From contig JAIXMO010000018.1 in assembly GCA_025677825.1 (NCBI GenBank), forward strand, positions 310,001-374,000: a stretch of DNA of 64,000 nucleotides, read 5' to 3'. A model generated the notes under the pieces. The model ran no database searches. It had not been told where the DNA came from and saw only the letters and a list, made by a program, of their open reading frames with translations. Source of the stretch: Helicostylum pulchrum. Lineage: Eukaryota; Mucoromycota; Mucoromycetes; Mucorales; Mucoraceae. This document shows positions 56,864 through 64,000 of this stretch, piece after piece (the first letter of the stretch is position 1; every line of letters starts with the position of its first letter). Made by a program: the position numbers and the translations under genes.

Positions 56864-59800
56864 ATGGCAGGTCAGTAACATCTTTCTGCTTTATTTTTTT
56901 TGTGAGAGCGGTTTTGAAAAAATAAATAAATTTTTTATGCGTCCTCGGCAAAAAAAAAAAAAAAAACAAAAAAAAATGAATATTTAAAAAAAAGGTCTTT
57001 TTTCTTTAGAAGTTGTTGAGTTTTCTCAACAAGATGAGCAACAAGGGAATATGACACAAGTACCAGAGATTGTAGTACACGATGAAAATAATGACACGAA
57101 ACCTACAGAGCTTGATGAACCACCTCCACCTTATTCGGAAGTATCAAAGAACCCAGATAATTTTGATGATTCTTTACAACAGTATAATACTGAAACGTTA
57201 ATAGAAGGTAAAAAAAAAAAAAGAAATCTAAAAAGTCTAAATAAAAAATGTTAATATATGAATATATAGAAGTAATACATATAGATGAACCAGAAGAAGA
57301 AGAAGAAGAAGAGGAGGAGGAAGAGGAAGTAGTAGAAGATGACGAATTATTAATTGGTATTACACTTGCGCCTTTAGAAAGACTTGAAAGGTTTAGTACA
57401 AGTAAAATGGTTTTACAAAGGTAAGGTAAATTTTTTTTTGTAAAACCTTCATTATTATATATATTAAATGACCGTGAGTGGGGTGATTATAGACTTGTTG
57501 TGACCCGAGAACTTTCAAATACGATTCATGATATCAGTTTATTGGATGCAGTTAATATTGTATTACCAATAATTATTCAATTGGGTAAAGATCAAGATGA
57601 TTCTGTAAAAGAAGCTTTAGCTGGTGAATTAGATAAAATTATTTATTTCTATTATGAGGTAAAAAAAAAAAAACCTTATTTTGTTTTGTTCTTTTTAACA
57701 CTTTTTTTTTATGTACATTTTTAAAAAGTATGCACCACCTTTATTATTAAATGAATCAGATGATGAAAAACAGTTACATATTCCATTAAATACATTTGCA
57801 AGTACAGTGATCGAATTCTTGTTGGATCAAAACACCACACTTGCTTCTATCGCACAACAGTCGATCGTTACGGTAGCAGCAGGGTTAGCCGATACGCCTA
57901 AAGAATCGGAAAAGTATCAGTATCATCAATACTTGTTACATCATGAAATATTTGAAGGTATTATTTTAGGGTTAATGGATATTGTAAATGATGGGAATAA
58001 CCAAGAGGAAGAACAAGAGGGTGAAAATAAAACGCATGATAAATCAGCTACTACAGCAGTTGGATCTGTCACCAGTACAGTTGTAAAGCAATATGATGAT
58101 AGTGGTATTAACTTGGCAAAAATGGTCTGTTTAATGGTAAAGTAAAAATAATAATTATATATTGTGGTCATGCTCTTATTGTTCATGTTATCTATAGCTA
58201 ATTTCAGCATTGGCTCATGTCTTTGGTCCTGAAGGTTCCACAGAGAAATTTTTACCAATTGTGGAAAGTATGGTGTCTGACCCAATGTTTTATGTGAGAA
58301 AAGAAGCAGCTGCAGCAGTAGGTAGTCTTTCAGCTGCTGTCACTCCTGAAACCACGCTCGAAAAGCTTGTAAGTATACATACATATACATGTATAATATG
58401 TAATTTTTTTTTAATCTCCTTTTCTTTACTTTGTAGTTGCCACTTTATTCAAAACTTTCAGTAGATACGATTTGGCATGTAAGAAGATCATGTGTATTTG
58501 CATTACCATTTTTATGTGAAGTACTCCCGGAAGATATCAAGACTACAATATCAGTGGAAGGAGTAGAGTTATTCAAGAACGATGTATCGCGTAATGTACG
58601 TAACTCACTTGCGGATATTACGGGAGAAATGATTTCGAAATTTTTACCTGTGGATTGGAAAGAATCTGGTAAATCAGGCAAAGTACCCGAAGAACTGCTC
58701 GTGTTTTTTTTATCGTTAGGTAACGCTACGACCAGTGCCAACCAAATGTTTAAAACCGATACGGAACGTATTCATAACTGTGCTTATAACTACCCAGCGG
58801 TTGTACTGACAGCGGGGGTTCATTATTGGGATACACACTTGAAGGATACGTATTTGAATTTAACAAAGGATTATCAGTTAAAAGTACGTCGTACGTTTGC
58901 TTATTCACTTCATGATATTGCACGTATTATTGGAGCAGAACGGACTGAACGCGATTTGGTACAGATTTTCGCATTGTATTTAATGGATTTGGATGAAGTA
59001 AAACAGGGTGTGTTGGAACATTTAGCAGAGTTTTTAAATGTGCTGGCGACAAGTTCTCGAAATGAGTATATACCGATTTTGGCAGAGGTGTGGGATGGTG
59101 TCATGTCGAATTGGCATTTACGTGATATTTTGGCGTTGCAGTTAAGAGATATTGCTAGGTTGTTTGATGCGTCGCGTGTGGTAGAACATATTTTGCCGTT
59201 GGCGATTCGAGCTTGTCATGATGAGTTTGCAGCGGTAAGAGAAACGGGTGTTGAGATTGTAAGTTCGGTTTTTACATGTAATATTTTCTTTGTACCTTTT
59301 TTAATTTATGGTTTTTTTTTTTTAGTTTCCGGTGATTTTGGATATTGTGAAAAGAGCTGTAGATGAAGATGGAGAAAGTTTATCTCAAATTGATGAGACA
59401 GATACTGAGACAGAGAATGTAGCGGATCGTCAACAAAAGTATGCGTTGGCTTTGTTAAACCATGTTATGGAAAAATTAGATGATCTTGTTCGATCTTCTG
59501 CTTATCGTACAAGACTTGTGTAAGATTTTTAAAAAAAAAACTTTGTAAACTAGATTGATGTATTAATTTATACATGTATAGATTTACACAGATTTGTAGG
59601 TCATTGCTGGATGCCGGTATTCATCCCGCTGACTTTGCTTCGTTCTTTTTGCCTAGATTGATTAATTTGGCAAAGGATCCTGTGGTAAATGTACGTATTG
59701 CTACATCAAGAACGATTCAAACATTATGCTGTATTGGTAAAGTAGTAGTAATTTATATATTTATTAAAATATATTTATTAACATATACAATAGCGGGGTA

Positions 59801-60422
59801 TCGTCAGGATTTAGAAGTAATTACACAGGTAGAAGTAACCGACTTAGAATTAAGTCCAAGTCAAATGTTGGACCAAATATTATATCACTTATCTACGGAT
59901 AAAGATAGAGATGTTCGGTACTACGTTTCTAGTTTTATTACAGAGGCTTGCCTTGAAGGCTACGAAAAGAAACGAGCTGAACAGGAAGCAAAAGAATTGG
60001 CAATTAAAGAAAACGCTATAGCGCCACCTAATCTTCCAGAGCATTTGGTGATGATGCATTCACCTTTACTTTCTACACTCGAAGAAGAAGAAGAATCAAT
60101 ACATGATGATGAAGACGACGAAGAAAAGATTTATCAGTCTACCGAGTCACCTATGGATATTGTCGATGATTATGATGATATTGAAGATATGCCACTTACT
60201 GGTAATATGGCATCTGATTATGAATGTACAAAAGATGATGAGGACCAAGTGATCCCGTTTATTGATTTACAGAGTAACAATAACAGTACGGCCATGGAAG
60301 AAGACGATATCATGATGGAATTAGCGTCTGATAATCATGAGGTTACTGAAAAAGCACAACATGTTTATTTATCAAAGGTTCCTGCTCATGTTGTTTTAAG
60401 CAGTGATATTACTTCTGAATAA
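56864..60422 (+). CDS. PPP4R1: Protein phosphatase 4 regulatory subunit 1 (HEAT-repeat)
   Basis: Ten exons (56864-56870, 57010-57207, 57270-57420, 57493-57658, 57729-58136, 58198-58368, 58437-59258, 59326-59519, 59582-59736, 59794-60422) give 966 aa (human 950). PPP4R1 is a HEAT-repeat scaffold for the PP4 catalytic subunit. After a Pro-rich PPPPYSE and a glutamate run comes TLAPLERLERFSTSKMVLQR, which matches the start of the human HEAT array (LTPLGRLEKYAAS). Repeats of the form P.V..L..D....VR..A continue, for example MFYVRKEAAAAVGSLSAAV and IWHVRRSCVFALPFL. The C-terminus is acidic. The first coding exon has only seven bases (ATGGCAG). A PP2A A-subunit was considered, but length and domain order fit PPP4R1. 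Confidence 0.88.
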
Positions 60423-60810
60423 TAAGCCTAAAAAGAAACACACACACTCCTATTATATTATTTATTCCCCTCTTCATTTATACGTCTTTTTTTTTTATTT
60501 TATTTTTTTATTTTTTTACATGTTCTTCTCTATATACTATATTCTCTCTTCTCTCTCTCTCTTTCTTTTATACATATCCAATAATCGTAACTTTTCTAAT
60601 ACCAAATATGCTTATTTTTTTTTTAAGTTTTTTTATGGGTTTTAACGCCGTTACCTAAATTAAGATTCATTTTTCATTAATTCAATTGATGGTCCGCTTT
60701 CGCCCTTTTTCTCTCCTTTATTTTTTTAATATTCAACATATTTGCTTTGTTCTTTTACAACAAGAAATAAAAAATAAAATACCCACAAAAAAATATATAC
60801 ATATATAGAA
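60423..60810. other. Spacer between PPP4R1 and the MAP kinase gene
   Basis: About 390 nt of T-rich then A-rich DNA with CT repeats. It should hold the PPP4R1 terminator and the MAPK promoter. Nothing else is seen. Confidence 0.5.
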
Positions 60811-62368
<1,558 letters not shown>

Positions 62369-63514
62369 GCCTTTTTTTTCTTTTTTTTTTTATTTCCTTT
62401 CCCCCCCCCCCCCTTATTCCCTTTTAAATCAATATATAAAAAACCTTTTTTTTTCAATCCGTATTTGGTAAAAATCTAGAATGCTCGGCCCAAGTAGGGG
62501 GAAAACGCCTCGAATCAACTAACCTCATCATTTGTTGTTGTTTATAGTGGAATACGATAGACTGTTCTACTAATTTACTTGATTCGTAAGAGCACCAACA
62601 CTCCCTCTTTTTTTTTATTGGCGTGTACATGATTGTTCTTTTTTATATTGGATATACCTTGGTTTTTTGTTTTATGCGTATAAAATACATATTTACACCC
62701 ACCAAATTAACTTGGTGCAATGTAACCTAGTAGACAGATGTTTATTTCCCATGGACTTGTTTATACTTTTTTCGCTGGTTTTTTTTTTATGCACGGAGTC
62801 AGGCAGCTGTTTACAGTGGACGATACTAAATTTGACTTGTATCATACTCGGGTCTCTACCTATTTTTTTTAAGGAGGCAATGTTGGATTTACTACGATAC
62901 ATGTGGCGTACTTTCTAATATATATTTTTTTGTATGACATCCACGTTTAAAGGACAAAAAGGTAGTACTACTGGAATAAATACTCTAAAAAATGTTATAA
63001 TTACGTGACATTGTATATTGTAGTTAAACGCCTATGCGGGAGAAACTGAAGTACCGAGCTTCCGCGATTTTGTTCAACGAAATTCAAAAGATTCAATAGC
63101 TTGGCCCAACGGATAAGACAAATCTTTTCGTTAAGCGACTTTACTCACTGTGGAGAAATCTATTCGCCCTTTCTTTAAGAGTACATAATAAAATGCAACT
63201 CATCCTTGACTGGAGATAGCAGAATAAATCTTCCAAAAAAAAGGGGAAACTCTTGTTGCATGGTCATAAAAAATGGATTGCCACATAAATTAATAAGCAT
63301 ACAGATATAGTATCAATGTATTAAAACAAGTATAAATATTAACCGGTGTTGTGTGAAAAAAAATACTATAGTATAAATTATGATAAAATAAAAAATATTT
63401 TTTTTTTAACAACTTTTTTTTCTTCCTCTTCTTTTTAAAAATGGTTCCATACAAGCAAAAATATTGTTTTATATAGTATGTGCGCAACTTTCAAAAGAAG
63501 CTTTTTATTGCAGT
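62369..63514. other. 1.1-kb spacer after the MAP kinase gene
   Basis: Starts with T-rich DNA and a run of C near 62401-62413 in the presumed 3' UTR. The two overlapping short ORFs at 62.67-62.92 kb are on opposite strands and lack motifs. Nothing else is supported. Confidence 0.5.
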
Positions 63515-64000
63515 ATGCCTGTGCAAACAGAAACGGTTCGCTCAAATCCAGAATAAACACAGAAAATATTAGTACAACCAATCGTTGAAGGGGTACAACG
63601 ATTTCGTACGTTAGAATATCTTCGGCGATCGATACCCTGTCGTTTATCGATTGGTATCATCGTTCGTTTAAACTGCTATCTCCAAATAGAAGATATGGAA
63701 CTCTGGCGAAAAGATTGTGATGAGAAAGAGCTCACATATTATACAAGATTCAGGAGCATTATGGAAGGTTCCGGAGTGACGTTAGCCGAGTAAGCAGTGC
63801 AAATTAGGCGCAAGCAACATACATTTTTTTTTGTACAGTGGTTGCTCTAATTCTCGTATTACCATTGAGAAAAATAAGTATGGTTTTTCTGGTGAAGATA
63901 CCTTGCCCTCTTACTCTCGAAAAATCGATTTGCTGCTCAAATACTATGAAAAAAAAGATATCCATCTTTGTTCCAACAAATGGAAAAAAGCAAAAGATCT
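63515..64000 (+). pseudogene. Mucoralean family gene, 5' part, with in-frame stop; runs off the window
   Basis: ATG 63515 opens MPVQTETVRSNPE, followed by TAA at 63554-63556. The same frame then continues TQKILVQPIVEGVQRFRTLE, a middle part with ELWRKDCDEKELTYYTRFRS, and a GTAAGC donor at 63790. After the acceptor at 63838 the exon reads DGCSNSRITIEKNKYGFSGE, SYSRKIDLLLKYYEKKDIHL and CSNKWKKAKDL to the window end. The R-K-I-D-L-L ... S..W pattern recalls a family expanded in mucoralean fungi. Either the locus is broken by the stop, or the real start lies at or after 63557 and no longer begins with ATG. Confidence 0.5.

Noticed and set aside
62667..62918. Overlapping ORFs on both strands after the MAP kinase
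   Set aside because: Neither has motifs or splice partners; the T-rich sequence gives hydrophobic text by chance.

Overview
This is a 64-kb, AT-rich stretch of a fungal nuclear genome, most likely from Mucoromycota (Mucorales). Genes are packed closely and interrupted by many short spliceosomal introns (about 50-100 nt, GTAAGT-like donors, AG acceptors). Long A/T homopolymers fill the spacers. Several gene families in the window look specific to mucoralean fungi. The ALG7, HIS6, GID8, MED23, DHX35 and MAP kinase homologues are all fungal in type. All gene models were spliced by hand; phases were checked so that total lengths divide by three.

Layout. 1-1363 (-): LIM-domain protein running off the left edge. 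3347-5939 (-): ELG1/ATAD5 clamp unloader. 6114-7410 (-): unrecognised acidic protein. 7549-8614 (-): CENP-L-like kinetochore protein. 8615-11613: gene-poor, with an inverted-repeat element. 11614-13092 (-): PAS + GATA factor of the white-collar-2 type. 13456-14331 (-): GID8. 14404-15548 (-): HIS6. 15692-16401 (+): FHIT-type HIT hydrolase with a 5-nt microexon. 16398-17609 (-): NSE3/MAGE. 17744-23797 (-): MED23 in 17 exons. 24321-26516 (-): secreted choice-of-anchor-A protein.

27-36 kb is the accessory part. It holds a broken SSD1-like fragment, a broken second copy of the anchor-A gene, a frameshifted PD-(D/E)XK gene behind GGCACCGGTGCC palindromes, a LINE tail, a degenerate DDE transposon with perfect 29-bp inner terminal repeats, a small conserved gene (33141-33486) and a decayed mucoralean gene (35090-35671).

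Core genes resume with DPY30/SDC1 (35962-36403), ALG7 (36661-38159), a mucoralean family gene (38642-40011), a bZIP factor (40790-42316), isovaleryl-CoA dehydrogenase (42479-44017), an intronless aldehyde dehydrogenase (44162-45607), an F-box-like gene (45937-47107), EME1 (47729-50026) and DHX35 (50149-52551). After a second gene-poor zone with lineage-specific sequence (52.6-56.3 kb) come PPP4R1 (56864-60422), a Fus3/Kss1-type MAP kinase (60811-62368) and a broken or partial mucoralean gene at the right edge.

There is no operon logic here. Several unrelated genes happen to serve chromosome maintenance (ELG1, CENP-L, NSE3, EME1), and others serve transcription (MED23, DPY30, bZIP, GATA factor). 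Two head-to-head pairs probably share short promoters (HIS6/HIT, 143 bp; EME1/DHX35, 122 bp). HIT and NSE3 converge so tightly that their stop codons overlap.
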